Assembly: GCF_000024125.1 (NCBI RefSeq)
Contig: NC_013222.1
Coordinates: forward strand, 2,993,501-3,057,500
Source of the DNA: Robiginitalea biformata HTCC2501
Lineage (GTDB): Bacteria > Bacteroidota > Bacteroidia > Flavobacteriales > Flavobacteriaceae
DNA: 64,000 bases
Reading direction: 5' to 3'
The notes below the pieces were generated by a model that was not told the DNA's origin, did not search any database, and worked only from the letters and a program-made list of their open reading frames with translations. Every line of letters begins with the position of its first letter. Within the stretch, counting starts at the first letter, position 1. Shown here one piece after another: positions 9,779 to 18,190 of the stretch. The translations under genes and the position numbers were made by a program.

Positions 9779-9813
9779 GCAAGCCCGGTATTCGCTGGGC
9801 GATCCGGGCTTGC
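9779..9813 (-). other. Hairpin between susD and the downstream rhamnosidase
   Basis: A 10-bp perfect stem (9779-9788 pairs with 9804-9813, GCAAGCCCGG/CCGGGCTTGC) has a 15-nt loop and no U-tract on either side. It may protect the upstream susCD message from 3' decay or partly attenuate transcription into the enzyme gene. No function is proven by sequence. Confidence 0.5.
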
Positions 9814-9841
9814 TCCACTACCTAAAATTTAAACAAGTGCA

Positions 9842-11314
9842 TCAAAAATTAGGATTTAACAATGCTTCACTCGCAGGAAGGGGGAATGTTTCGGCTATGG
9901 TTGTGAAAGAAGCCGGTGGCGGTGCGATCCCGGGCGGATAATAGTAAGCCTCCGGATTCGCCTTTACCCGCGCCCCGAAATCGGACATCACCTGCTGGGC
10001 ATTGCCGGTCCGGACCAGGTCCAGCCAGCGTTTGTTCTCAAAGGCAAGTTCCGAACGGCGCTCATCCAGGATGGCCTGCCGCATGGTAGCCTGGTCTACG
10101 CCGGTGATCGGCCCAAGCCCTGCCCGGTCGCGTACGGCGTTCAGGTATTGTTCGGCTTGTCCGGGCTGTCCCTGTTCGTTCAGGGCTTCTGCCAGGAACA
10201 ACAGCGCCTCGGCATAGCGGTAAACGGGCCAGTTGACCCCCGTGAGTCCCGGGTTGGAATGGGGCTGCCAGAATTTCTTGATATACGGATAAAATGTTCC
10301 TTCGAGTTCAATGCTGTCCAGATTAACGCTGGTACGCGCGTCGGAGGCTTCCCGGCTCTGGATGTAATCCGGCGTCGGTATGTTGAACCCTTCAATTGTC
10401 GCTGCCTGGGAATTGGATACTCCGGAGATTTGGGCTACCTGGTCTGCTGTCAGCGGCATCGGGAGCCATTCGTACATAAAACTGCTGGCAAACCCTTCTG
10501 TGCCTTCCAGGTATTGCACCTCAAAGATAGACTCTGCATTATTCTTGTTGTTGATGTCAAACACACTGGCGTAATCGCCCAGCAGATTGTACTGCCCGGA
10601 ATTTACCAGGTCCGTGAGCAAGCTGCTGGCCGCCGACCAGTTCTCTTCCACCATATACAGGTTAGCAAGCAACATCTGGGCAGACCCCCGTGTGGCACGG
10701 CCTGCTTCCTGGTTGGCCTTTACCGGGAGCAACCCGATGGCCTCGTCCAGGTCACTCACCACCTGGGCGAGGATCTCACTGCGGGAAGACAGCGGTAAGG
10801 CAGCTTCTTCACGGTTGGTTACCGGTGTCAGGTGGAGCGGCACGGATCCGTAATACCGGGCCAGATCAAAATAACTGTGTGCCCGTAAAAAGAGCGCCTG
10901 CCCGATGACGTTACTCTTCACGCCCGGGTCGTCGAACTCTACCGCGTCGATTTCCGCCAGGATTTGGTTGGCCCTGGCGATGATCAGGTAGTTGTTGTCG
11001 TACTTGGTTTCGACAAAAGCGTTCGGACTCTGCACCAGAAAGTTGGCAACATTTTCCTCTGACTGCACCGCCCGGTAATTGGGGTTGTGCCGATAATGTG
11101 TATTGTCCGACCGCATCTCGCCCATTATGTATGCATCGCTGTAAAGGTCGCGCAAGGGGGCATAGGTGGCATTGATGGCCTGTTCAAAATCCGATTGGGT
11201 TTCGAAGAATATGGCCTGGCTTAAGGAGTCCTCCGGGGGCAGTTCCAGGAAATCCTCCCCGCAACCGGTCAAAAGGCCGGCAAGTAACAGACTGCTATAT
11301 ATATACTTTTTCAT
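9842..11314 (-). CDS. susD: SusD/RagB-family glycan-binding lipoprotein
   Basis: This encodes 490 residues, the usual length for SusD. The N-terminus MKKYIYSSLLLAGLLTGCGEDF is a lipoprotein signal with Cys18. The TPR-like helical segments and the conserved pattern ALFLRAHSYFDLARYYGSVPL near residue 140 are family hallmarks, as is the C-terminal RSELAFENKRWLDLVRTG. SusD proteins cap the SusC channel on the outer membrane and capture oligosaccharides. The gene begins 10 bp after the susC stop and is co-transcribed with it. The ligand is inferred from the surrounding rhamnosidases to be a rhamnose-containing glycan. Confidence 0.96.
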   Translation of the reverse strand: MKKYIYSSLLLAGLLTGCGEDFLELPPEDSLSQAIFFETQSDFEQAINATYAPLRDLYSDAYIMGEMRSDNTHYRHNPNYRAVQSEENVANFLVQSPNAFVETKYDNNYLIIARANQILAEIDAVEFDDPGVKSNVIGQALFLRAHSYFDLARYYGSVPLHLTPVTNREEAALPLSSRSEILAQVVSDLDEAIGLLPVKANQEAGRATRGSAQMLLANLYMVEENWSAASSLLTDLVNSGQYNLLGDYASVFDINNKNNAESIFEVQYLEGTEGFASSFMYEWLPMPLTADQVAQISGVSNSQAATIEGFNIPTPDYIQSREASDARTSVNLDSIELEGTFYPYIKKFWQPHSNPGLTGVNWPVYRYAEALLFLAEALNEQGQPGQAEQYLNAVRDRAGLGPITGVDQATMRQAILDERRSELAFENKRWLDLVRTGNAQQVMSDFGARVKANPEAYYYPPGIAPPPASFTTIAETFPLPASEALLNPNF

Positions 11315-11324
11315 GTTCTTTTAT

Positions 11325-14300
11325 TTAAAATGACAGGTTAATACCCATAGTAAAGGTCCTCGGAAGCGGATAGGCCGCCCAGTCGAAGCCCAGGGCAAGT
11401 GCATTGAGCTCCCCGGCCCCGGTACTTGTCGTGCTGACATCGGGGTTGGCGCCACGGTACTTCGTGAACATAAAGGCATTCTGTACGGAACCGTACAGAC
11501 GTGCCCGTTTCAGGAAGGAATCGTCGCGGAGTTGGAAGTTGTATCCAACCGTGATATTCCTGACAGCCAGGTAGCTACCATCCTCTATGAAGCGTGTGGA
11601 AAACCAATCGCGTTCCATGAATGTCGCCGCGGTGGTTTTTCCATAACGCCCGCTTCCCGGGTTTTCAGGAGACCTCCAGCGATCCTGCACATTGCGCAGA
11701 ACATTGAAAACGCCATCCAGATTGGTGGTGCCCTGGTCGGAGGTAATTGCAATATCATTGCCGACAGATCCCTGCATAACGATGGTGGCATCCCAGTTTT
11801 TGTACCGGAAATCGTTGGTAAACCCGAAGATGTAATCCGGGAAGGGGTTTCCGATAACCGTACGGTCGTCGTTGTCCCCGCCATAGGTAATCACGCCATC
11901 ACCATTTACATCGGCAAACTTGATAGTACCCACCTGCGACTCAGCCGCCTGGGGAGAATTGTCAAACTCTGCCTGGTTGTCGTAAACGCCATCCCAGATG
12001 AGCCCCCAGAATTGCCCCAGGGGTTCCCCCGGGCGCGTGAGGCTTTGGTAGGCGCCGAAACCTGAGTAGATCCGGTCTACGCCCTCGGCAAGGGCCACCA
12101 CCTCATTTCGGTTGAATGCAATGTTGAAATTGGAGGTCCAGGTGAAATCGTCATTGACAAAGTTCCGGGTAACCAGGGCAAATTCATGTCCCCAGAATTC
12201 AATTTCACCTACGTTGTCGTTAAAGTTGGTGAACCCGGACTCCTGGGGCACTGCCACATTGAAGAGCAGGTCCGTCGTATTCTTTTTGTAGTAATCATAA
12301 ATAAACTCCACGCGGTTATTAAACATGCGCAGGTCCAGGCCGATGTCGAATTGTTTGGTCCTTTCCCAGCCGAGATTGTTGTTCCCCAGCGTAGTTACCG
12401 CTGCACCACTGGCAATGGTGTTCCCGAATACGGCATTCAGGGAGTTGTCTACCAGGGCATATTGCGTATAGTTCCCGATATTATTGTTACCGATTATTCC
12501 GTAGCTGGCGCGTAATTTACCAAAGGAAAGCCAATCCGTTCCTTCCATAAAGGCCTCATCTGTGAACACCCAACCTGCGGAAATAGAGGGGAAGTTACCC
12601 CAGCGGTTTTCGGAACCGAAGCGGGAGGACCCGTCGCGGCGTACTGCCAGCGTAAGCAGGTACTTACCCATATAATCGTAACTGAGCCGGCTAAAATAGG
12701 AGGTCAGGCTCCAGTCGTTGATATTGTTGAAAGTGGCTCCACGGTCTATATTTAATGCAGACTGGATGGTTTGCACCCGGTCATCCGGGAAATTCGAAAG
12801 CCGGAGCTGCTGGTATTCACTTTCGTATTTCTGATAGGACGCCCCCAGGAGAATTTCCAGGTTGTGGTCCCCGAAACTGCGCGCGTAGGTCAGCGTGTTT
12901 TCATTTAGCCAGCTTAGGTAACTGGTTTGAGCCCGCGTACTGGTTGCGAGTATGGGGGGGAGCGACGCGAAGGTGTTTGACGCGGTTGAGGGGCTGAAAC
13001 TAAAAAAGTTCGATTGCCCGAAGTCCCCGTTGATGGAGGTCTTGACTGTTAGCCCATCGATTGGTTCGTAGGTGAGGTAAAGGTTTCCAAGAATCCGTGT
13101 TTCCTTGGTTTCATTGGTGATTTCCCTGGCAGCCCGCACCCAGTTGGGTGTCGGGAACGCGCTGACCCCCGGTATCCAGGCTGTGAGCGGATAGGTTCCG
13201 TCATCGTTCTGGTACGGGAAAATGGGCCAGGTGAGCAGGGAGTTGTTGATGAGTCCGCCCCCACCGACCCCGTCGATGTTCGCACCGTAAAAGGCACCGT
13301 CGGAATTCGGAATATTATCCACTACGTAAGTAGGAGCCACGGAAAACCCCAGATCCAACTTGTCCCCCAGCTGGAAGCTGGAATTAGCCCGCATGGAATA
13401 CCGCTTGAAATCCGAATTGATCATAACGCCTTCCTGGTCAAAATACCCGGCCACAATGGCGTGGGAGGCGCGTTCTGAGCGCGAAGACCAATTGAGGTTG
13501 AAACTCTGGATGGCCGCCGTCCGGAACATCCCGTCGTACCAATCATAACTCTGTCCGGCATACTGCTCCGGGTTCTGGAAAGGTTCCGGTACGGCAACCC
13601 CGAGGTCTTCGGCCGATTCCTTCTTAAACTGGGCGAATTCCTGGGCATTCATCATATCAGGGCGCCCCTTCTGGGGAACGGTCTGCACCCCGCCATAATA
13701 GTTGAAGGAGAGTTCGCCTCCTTCGACTTTCCCGGATTTAGTAGTGATAAGTACTACCCCATTGGCCGCACGCGATCCGTAGAGGGAAGTGGATGCAGCA
13801 TCCTTCAGGACGGAAATACTCTCGATTTCGTCCGGGTTGATGGAACTGATGTCCCCAACTATCGGCTGCCCGTCCACAACGTACAGCGGGTCACTGCCCG
13901 CAAGGATGGAAGCCTGTCCACGAACCCGGACCTGGACGCCCTCCCCGGGCCGGCCGGTTGTCTGGTTTATCTGCACCCCAACAAGGCGGCCCTGTAATTT
14001 TTGGGTCACCTGCGGTACCGGAAGGTCAGCCAGTTCGTCCGTGTTGATCTGCTGGACTGCACCAGTCACTTTTCGGCTGGACTGCGTCCCATACCCTACA
14101 ATGACTACTTCGTCGAGTTGTTCAGTGTCCGGCTGCATGACCACATTAATAGTGCTCCGTCCGTTTATGGCGACGGTCTGTCGCACAAACCCGAGATAGG
14201 AAAATACCAGGGTGGCATTGGCCGGAACATCGATCGTGTAGTTTCCGTCAAAATCTGAGGTGGTACCCGTGGTGGTGTTTTGCACCAAAACTGTTACGCC

Positions 14301-14432
14301 GGGCAGCGGTTGCCCCGTTTCAGCATCAGTCACCGTCCCGCTGACGGTCCCCTGCCCAATAGCCCAGAAGGGCAACATCAATAGAAAGCTCCATATAAAA
14401 GGCAGCCTCCCGTCGGATCTTTTTGTTTTCAT
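11325..14432 (-). CDS. susC: SusC/RagA-family TonB-dependent outer-membrane transporter
   Basis: This encodes 1035 residues. A signal peptide (to WAIGQ) is followed by a carboxypeptidase-D-like regulatory domain (GTVTDAETGQPLPGVTVLVQ). Then come the SusC hallmark LDEVVIVGYGTQ, a plug domain (VRVRGQASILAGSDPLYVVDGQP) and a 22-strand barrel ending in Phe (FTMGINLSF). It imports oligosaccharides bound by the adjacent SusD using TonB energy. No extra N-terminal STN domain is visible, so sigma/anti-sigma control is not suggested; control is more likely through operator C directly upstream. Confidence 0.97.
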   Translation of the reverse strand: MKTKRSDGRLPFIWSFLLMLPFWAIGQGTVSGTVTDAETGQPLPGVTVLVQNTTTGTTSDFDGNYTIDVPANATLVFSYLGFVRQTVAINGRSTINVVMQPDTEQLDEVVIVGYGTQSSRKVTGAVQQINTDELADLPVPQVTQKLQGRLVGVQINQTTGRPGEGVQVRVRGQASILAGSDPLYVVDGQPIVGDISSINPDEIESISVLKDAASTSLYGSRAANGVVLITTKSGKVEGGELSFNYYGGVQTVPQKGRPDMMNAQEFAQFKKESAEDLGVAVPEPFQNPEQYAGQSYDWYDGMFRTAAIQSFNLNWSSRSERASHAIVAGYFDQEGVMINSDFKRYSMRANSSFQLGDKLDLGFSVAPTYVVDNIPNSDGAFYGANIDGVGGGGLINNSLLTWPIFPYQNDDGTYPLTAWIPGVSAFPTPNWVRAAREITNETKETRILGNLYLTYEPIDGLTVKTSINGDFGQSNFFSFSPSTASNTFASLPPILATSTRAQTSYLSWLNENTLTYARSFGDHNLEILLGASYQKYESEYQQLRLSNFPDDRVQTIQSALNIDRGATFNNINDWSLTSYFSRLSYDYMGKYLLTLAVRRDGSSRFGSENRWGNFPSISAGWVFTDEAFMEGTDWLSFGKLRASYGIIGNNNIGNYTQYALVDNSLNAVFGNTIASGAAVTTLGNNNLGWERTKQFDIGLDLRMFNNRVEFIYDYYKKNTTDLLFNVAVPQESGFTNFNDNVGEIEFWGHEFALVTRNFVNDDFTWTSNFNIAFNRNEVVALAEGVDRIYSGFGAYQSLTRPGEPLGQFWGLIWDGVYDNQAEFDNSPQAAESQVGTIKFADVNGDGVITYGGDNDDRTVIGNPFPDYIFGFTNDFRYKNWDATIVMQGSVGNDIAITSDQGTTNLDGVFNVLRNVQDRWRSPENPGSGRYGKTTAATFMERDWFSTRFIEDGSYLAVRNITVGYNFQLRDDSFLKRARLYGSVQNAFMFTKYRGANPDVSTTSTGAGELNALALGFDWAAYPLPRTFTMGINLSF

Positions 14433-14781
14433 TTAGAGGATTGTTTGAGTTTGGTTTTGTTCTCTTCCATCGCCCGATCTGGGCAACATAGGACAAGTTT
14501 ACTGGAATGAATCCGCAATGCTATTCCGTTCTGTACTGTTCTGTATGATTTCATATCCTGAAATCCTGATCCGCTCAAAATGACTGATATAAGGGCAACA
14601 CATTTAAGGTACGTGCGCGTAGTACCCCCATCCCCTGGCCCGCACTCCGGGTTGAAATCCGGCGATTCTGTATGGATGTTTTTTTATTGGTGAAAATTGC
14701 GGGCGGGAGGGGTGGATAACTTACAAACTGGGATGGCGTCCGGAAATAGGCGCAAACGCATTGATAAAATAAGAGAAGTTG
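14433..14781. other. Intergenic region upstream of susC
   Basis: This 349-bp gap lies between susC and the stop of the gntR-type gene, both on the minus strand. It holds operator C and a -7 box (14494-14546), leaving an untranslated leader of about 55-60 nt for susC. The distal part (about 14560-14781) shows nothing recognisable to me: no ORF with coding character, no clear terminator for the regulator gene and no repeats. Confidence 0.6.
14494..14546 (-). promoter_or_regulatory. Compound operator C and -7 box for susCD
   Basis: The minus strand carries TAAACTTG (14501 to 14494). Exactly 21 bp upstream is a variant site at 14523-14535 that matches 11 of 13 positions of site A. A perfect AACAGTACAGAAC (14540 to 14528) overlaps it, shifted by 5 bp. 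On the plus strand the region reads as successive pentads TTCCG, TTCTG, TACTG, TTCTG. It has more pentads in uninterrupted register than most of the other sites, consistent with multiple binding registers. The regulator assignment is inference. Confidence 0.68.
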
Positions 14782-15804
14782 TTAAAGCGAATTCCGGGAA
14801 ATCACGTAGAAGGGGTTGGCCACGCTTCGGGTCCCTTTTTCAAGGACCATGTCGGCTGCCTGGCGACCCAGGTTTTCGAAGTCTGTGGAAATAACCGTAA
14901 TCCCATCGCGCAGGATTTCCTTTACGGGGGTATCGTTGTAGGAGATGATGCCCACCTGCTTGCCCAATACCAGTCCGGAGGCATTGATCTTCTTGATAAG
15001 GATCACCAGATCGTCTTCCTTGAGATTGATATACACCGTATCGGGTTCGAGTTCCTCCTCTTCAATTTTCTCCACAATGCCAAAATCATAGGCGAATTCC
15101 CCGCAAAACCGGATAAAACCCTTCTTGATTTCTACCGGGTGGTACGTGCGCTGGCGCAGGAGCATCTTAATTTTTTTGTATTTGCGCAATTTAGGGTTGA
15201 GCTCCACCAACGCATCGTAGATATTCTTCTCAAATTCCTGGAAAACGGTAGCTACCTGGATGCAATCGTCCGGGAGTTTTTTATCCAGGACAATGAGTTT
15301 CTGTTTCGGGATGGAAGCCTGCAGGAAATCGCACAGGTCTTCCCCCCCTTCCTCAAAATGGCAAATCACGACGTAGTGCGTATAATCCCGGTTCTTTCCG
15401 TATTCGATCAGGTCCTTAAAGTGCCGGTAGTTATTCTCGTATATAAAAAAATCGACAGTGGCCCGGTCTCCCAACGTCCGGGCAAAAGCATCGTAGATGA
15501 TTTTTTTATGCACACTGAGCTTATTGAAAAGCAGGAAAACCTTGGCCCGCAGTTTCAGCTGGTCATTTTTGATGTAATACCCCTTGCCCGGGACCGATTC
15601 AATTATCCCGGACTCCTTTAAATGATCGTAAGCCCGGACCACTGTATCCCGCGAAATATCAAATTCTATAAGCAGTTCGTTGACTGAAGGCAATTTGTCG
15701 CTGGCACGTACGTCGCCGTTCTCGATTGCCGTATAAATGGAATCGATGATTTGTTTGTACTTGGGGACCTTGGAGGTTTCCTTTATGTCGATAAAGTCGA
15801 TCAT
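14782..15804 (-). CDS. GntR-family regulator with LacI-type sugar-sensing domain (candidate rhamnose regulator)
   Basis: This encodes 340 residues. Residues 1-78 are a GntR winged helix (YKQIIDSIYTAIENGDVRASDKLPSVNELLIEFDISRDTVVRAYDHLKESGIIESVPGKGYYI, seen in pieces), with the typical start-of-domain KYKQI and the KGYYI wing. Residues 80-340 resemble a periplasmic-binding-protein/LacI sensor (VGIISYNDTPVKEILRDGITVISTDFENLGRQAADMVLEKG). This is the same combination as AraR of Bacillus. It lies between susC and the divergent rhamnose catabolic operon, and five copies of one operator motif surround it. It most likely binds these sites and senses rhamnose or a derivative. Activator or repressor is not settled; the site position next to the -33 region allows either. 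Confidence 0.88.
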   Translation of the reverse strand: MIDFIDIKETSKVPKYKQIIDSIYTAIENGDVRASDKLPSVNELLIEFDISRDTVVRAYDHLKESGIIESVPGKGYYIKNDQLKLRAKVFLLFNKLSVHKKIIYDAFARTLGDRATVDFFIYENNYRHFKDLIEYGKNRDYTHYVVICHFEEGGEDLCDFLQASIPKQKLIVLDKKLPDDCIQVATVFQEFEKNIYDALVELNPKLRKYKKIKMLLRQRTYHPVEIKKGFIRFCGEFAYDFGIVEKIEEEELEPDTVYINLKEDDLVILIKKINASGLVLGKQVGIISYNDTPVKEILRDGITVISTDFENLGRQAADMVLEKGTRSVANPFYVISRNSL

Positions 15805-15832
15805 TCTCGGGGGTAATTATAGTGAAAATTAC

Positions 15833-15860
15833 GGAATGGACGCTTTTAATCTTCCATTCC
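15833..15860. repeat. Inverted repeat upstream of the gntR-type gene
   Basis: GGAATGGA (15833-15840) and TCCATTCC (15853-15860) form a perfect 8-bp inverted repeat with a 12-bp spacer, starting 29 bp before the regulator start codon. It differs from the pentad operator and may be a separate site for autoregulation. It could equally be a chance repeat. Confidence 0.4.
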
Positions 15861-16011
15861 TGCCGAGGTTCAGGGGCGCTTTGTATATTTAAGGAACCGT
15901 GGCGCATGGAACAGGCCCCAGAGCTACTTCCCCCCGCAGGTCCGGGTTTTTTCTGACTCCCGATGATCGAAAAACAAAAACAAAATTCGCCGGGTGACTT
16001 CGCCCGAACTG

Positions 16012-16053
16012 AACAGTACAGAACAGGTATCTCAAATGTGCAGAATACATTTA
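16012..16053 (+). promoter_or_regulatory. Operator D and -7 box for the rhamnose catabolic operon
   Basis: AACAGTACAGAAC at 16012-16024 is followed after exactly 21 bp by TACATTTA at 16046-16053, one mismatch from TAnnTTTG. Transcription would start about 25 bp before the rhaEW ATG at 16082. This is a full match to the 13-bp core found at susC. Confidence 0.72.
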
Positions 16054-16081
16054 TACGCAAATTACAGCTAACAACACGAAG

Positions 16082-18181
16082 ATGAAAACGAAAACCTTCA
16101 AACACGTGGACTACCTCTGGGACGAACAGGAAGCAGCCAAACTCGGCGACGACCAGGTGGCACTATTCCTGTACCGTTCAAACATCCTGGGGTCCGATCT
16201 GCGGATCACCAACTACGGCGGGGGAAACACCAGCTGCAAGACCATCGAAAAAGACCCGCTTACCGGGACTGAAACGGAGGTGATGTGGATCAAGGGCTCC
16301 GGCGGGGATATCGGGACGCTTACGCGCGCCGGTATTGCCGGGCTTTATACGGACCGGTTGCGCAGCCTAAAGAATGTCTATGGCGGTTTGCAGGACGAAG
16401 ACCGGATGGTGGGCCTGTTCAACCACTGCATATTTGACCTGGACAGCCGGGCGCCCTCAATCGACACCCCCTTGCACGGGCTCCTGCCTTTCAAACATAT
16501 CGACCACCTGCACCCGGACGCCCTTATTGCAGTTGCCGCCGCCGAAGACAGCGAAAAAGTTACCCGGGAAATCTGGGGCGACACCATGGGCTGGGTCCCC
16601 TGGCAGCGCCCGGGTTTTGACCTGGGGTTGCAACTCGAAAAATGCCTTGAGGAAAACCCGGGGATTCGCGGGATCGTCCTGGGGAGTCACGGGCTCTTTA
16701 CCTGGGGGGACACCTCCTACGATTGCTACGTAAACAGTCTGGAAGTCATCGAGATGGCCTCCGAATACATCGCCGGGAAAATAGAGGAGCAGGGACAGGT
16801 CTTCGGCGGCCAAAAAGTGGCCCCGCTGCCGGCCGATAAACGGAAAGACCAGGCAGCCCTGCTCATGCCGCTGCTCCGCGGGCTCTGTTCCTCCCACCGG
16901 CGGATGATCGGGCATTTCAATGACTCGGAGCCGGTACTGGAGTTTGCCGGTAGCCGCGACCTGGGCAGGCTGGCCCCCATGGGGACTTCCTGCCCGGACC
17001 ACTTTTTGCGGACCAAGATCCAGCCGCTCGTCCTGGAACTCGCCCCGGACGAGGACCTGACCGACCCGGAGGCCACCCTGGCCAAACTCGAGCCGGCTTT
17101 TGAACAATACCGACGGGAGTATGCCGAATACTACGAGACCTGCAAGCGGGAAAACAGCCCGGCCATGCGGGATCCGAACCCGGTGATCATCCTCTATCCC
17201 GGGGTGGGCATGTTCAGCTTCTCCAAAGACAAACAGACCACCCGGGTTGCCAGCGAATTCTACATCAATGCCATCAACGTGATGCGGGGGGCGGAAGCGA
17301 TATCCGCCTATACGTCCCTGCCCCGGCAGGAGGCCTTTGATATCGAATACTGGCTGTTGGAGGAAGCCAAACTCCAGCGCATGCCAAAACCCAAAGTCCT
17401 TTCCGGCAAGGTGGCCCTGGTCACCGGTTCCGGGGGTGGGATTGGCAAGGCCATCGCCGATAAACTGGCAGCGGAGGGCGCCAACATCGTCCTTACGGAT
17501 ATTGCCGAAGACCGCCTGAAAGAAGCCCTGGGAACCTACAAGCGCGACCAGGCAGTGTCCGCCGTCTGCGATGTCACGAGCCGCAACTCCATCCGGGACG
17601 CCTTCAAAAAAGCCACCCTTGCCTTTGGGGGCGTGGATATCGTGGTCCACAGTGCCGGTCTCGCCATTTCCAAGCCGCTGAACGAAACCACGGAAAAAGA
17701 TTGGGACCTGCTGCAGGATGTGCTGGTAAAGGGACAGTTTGAACTCGCCCAGGAGGCAACGGGAATCATGCGCAAACAGGGTCTCGGCGGTGATTTTATC
17801 AGCATCGCCAGCAAAAACGGCCTGGTGGCCGGCCCCAACAATGTGGGCTATGGAACCGCCAAAGCCGCCCAACAACACATGGTACGCCTGCTGGCCGCCG
17901 AACTGGGCCCGGAGAAAATCCGGGTGAATACAGTCAACCCGGATGGGGTCATCGTAGGAAGCAAGATCTGGGAAGGCAAATGGGCCGAAGGACGCGCCAA
18001 AGCCTACGGCATAGAAGTGGAAGAACTTCCGGCCTTCTATGCAAAGCGCAACCTGATGAATGAAATTATTTATCCGGAGGATATCGCCGCCGGGGTCTTT
18101 TCTCTGGTCGGCATTTTGGAGAAGTCCACCGGGAACATTATCAACGTGGACGGGGGCATGGCCAATGCCTTCACCCGTTAA
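16082..18181 (+). CDS. rhaEW: Bifunctional rhamnulose-1-phosphate aldolase / L-lactaldehyde dehydrogenase
   Basis: This encodes 699 residues. Residues 1 to about 430 form a class II aldolase/adducin domain with metal-binding histidines in PLHGLLPFKHIDHLHPD (about 131-147) and in GSHGLFTWGD (about 202). Residues about 438-699 form a short-chain dehydrogenase with TGSGGGIGKAIADKLA as nucleotide-binding motif and YGTAK as the YxxxK catalytic pair near residue 590. Such fusions cleave L-rhamnulose 1-phosphate to dihydroxyacetone phosphate and L-lactaldehyde, then oxidise the latter to L-lactate with NAD. First gene of a five-gene operon and directly behind operator D. Assignment is strong from domain order and neighbours. 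Confidence 0.95.
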   Translation: MKTKTFKHVDYLWDEQEAAKLGDDQVALFLYRSNILGSDLRITNYGGGNTSCKTIEKDPLTGTETEVMWIKGSGGDIGTLTRAGIAGLYTDRLRSLKNVYGGLQDEDRMVGLFNHCIFDLDSRAPSIDTPLHGLLPFKHIDHLHPDALIAVAAAEDSEKVTREIWGDTMGWVPWQRPGFDLGLQLEKCLEENPGIRGIVLGSHGLFTWGDTSYDCYVNSLEVIEMASEYIAGKIEEQGQVFGGQKVAPLPADKRKDQAALLMPLLRGLCSSHRRMIGHFNDSEPVLEFAGSRDLGRLAPMGTSCPDHFLRTKIQPLVLELAPDEDLTDPEATLAKLEPAFEQYRREYAEYYETCKRENSPAMRDPNPVIILYPGVGMFSFSKDKQTTRVASEFYINAINVMRGAEAISAYTSLPRQEAFDIEYWLLEEAKLQRMPKPKVLSGKVALVTGSGGGIGKAIADKLAAEGANIVLTDIAEDRLKEALGTYKRDQAVSAVCDVTSRNSIRDAFKKATLAFGGVDIVVHSAGLAISKPLNETTEKDWDLLQDVLVKGQFELAQEATGIMRKQGLGGDFISIASKNGLVAGPNNVGYGTAKAAQQHMVRLLAAELGPEKIRVNTVNPDGVIVGSKIWEGKWAEGRAKAYGIEVEELPAFYAKRNLMNEIIYPEDIAAGVFSLVGILEKSTGNIINVDGGMANAFTR

Positions 18182-18190
18182 ACAACCAAC

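Noticed and set aside
16457..17878. 473-codon minus-strand frame opposite rhaEW, and a 418-codon frame at 20803-22059 opposite lldD
   Set aside because: Both lie inside well-supported genes and show only the His/Gly/Pro-rich composition of antisense frames.
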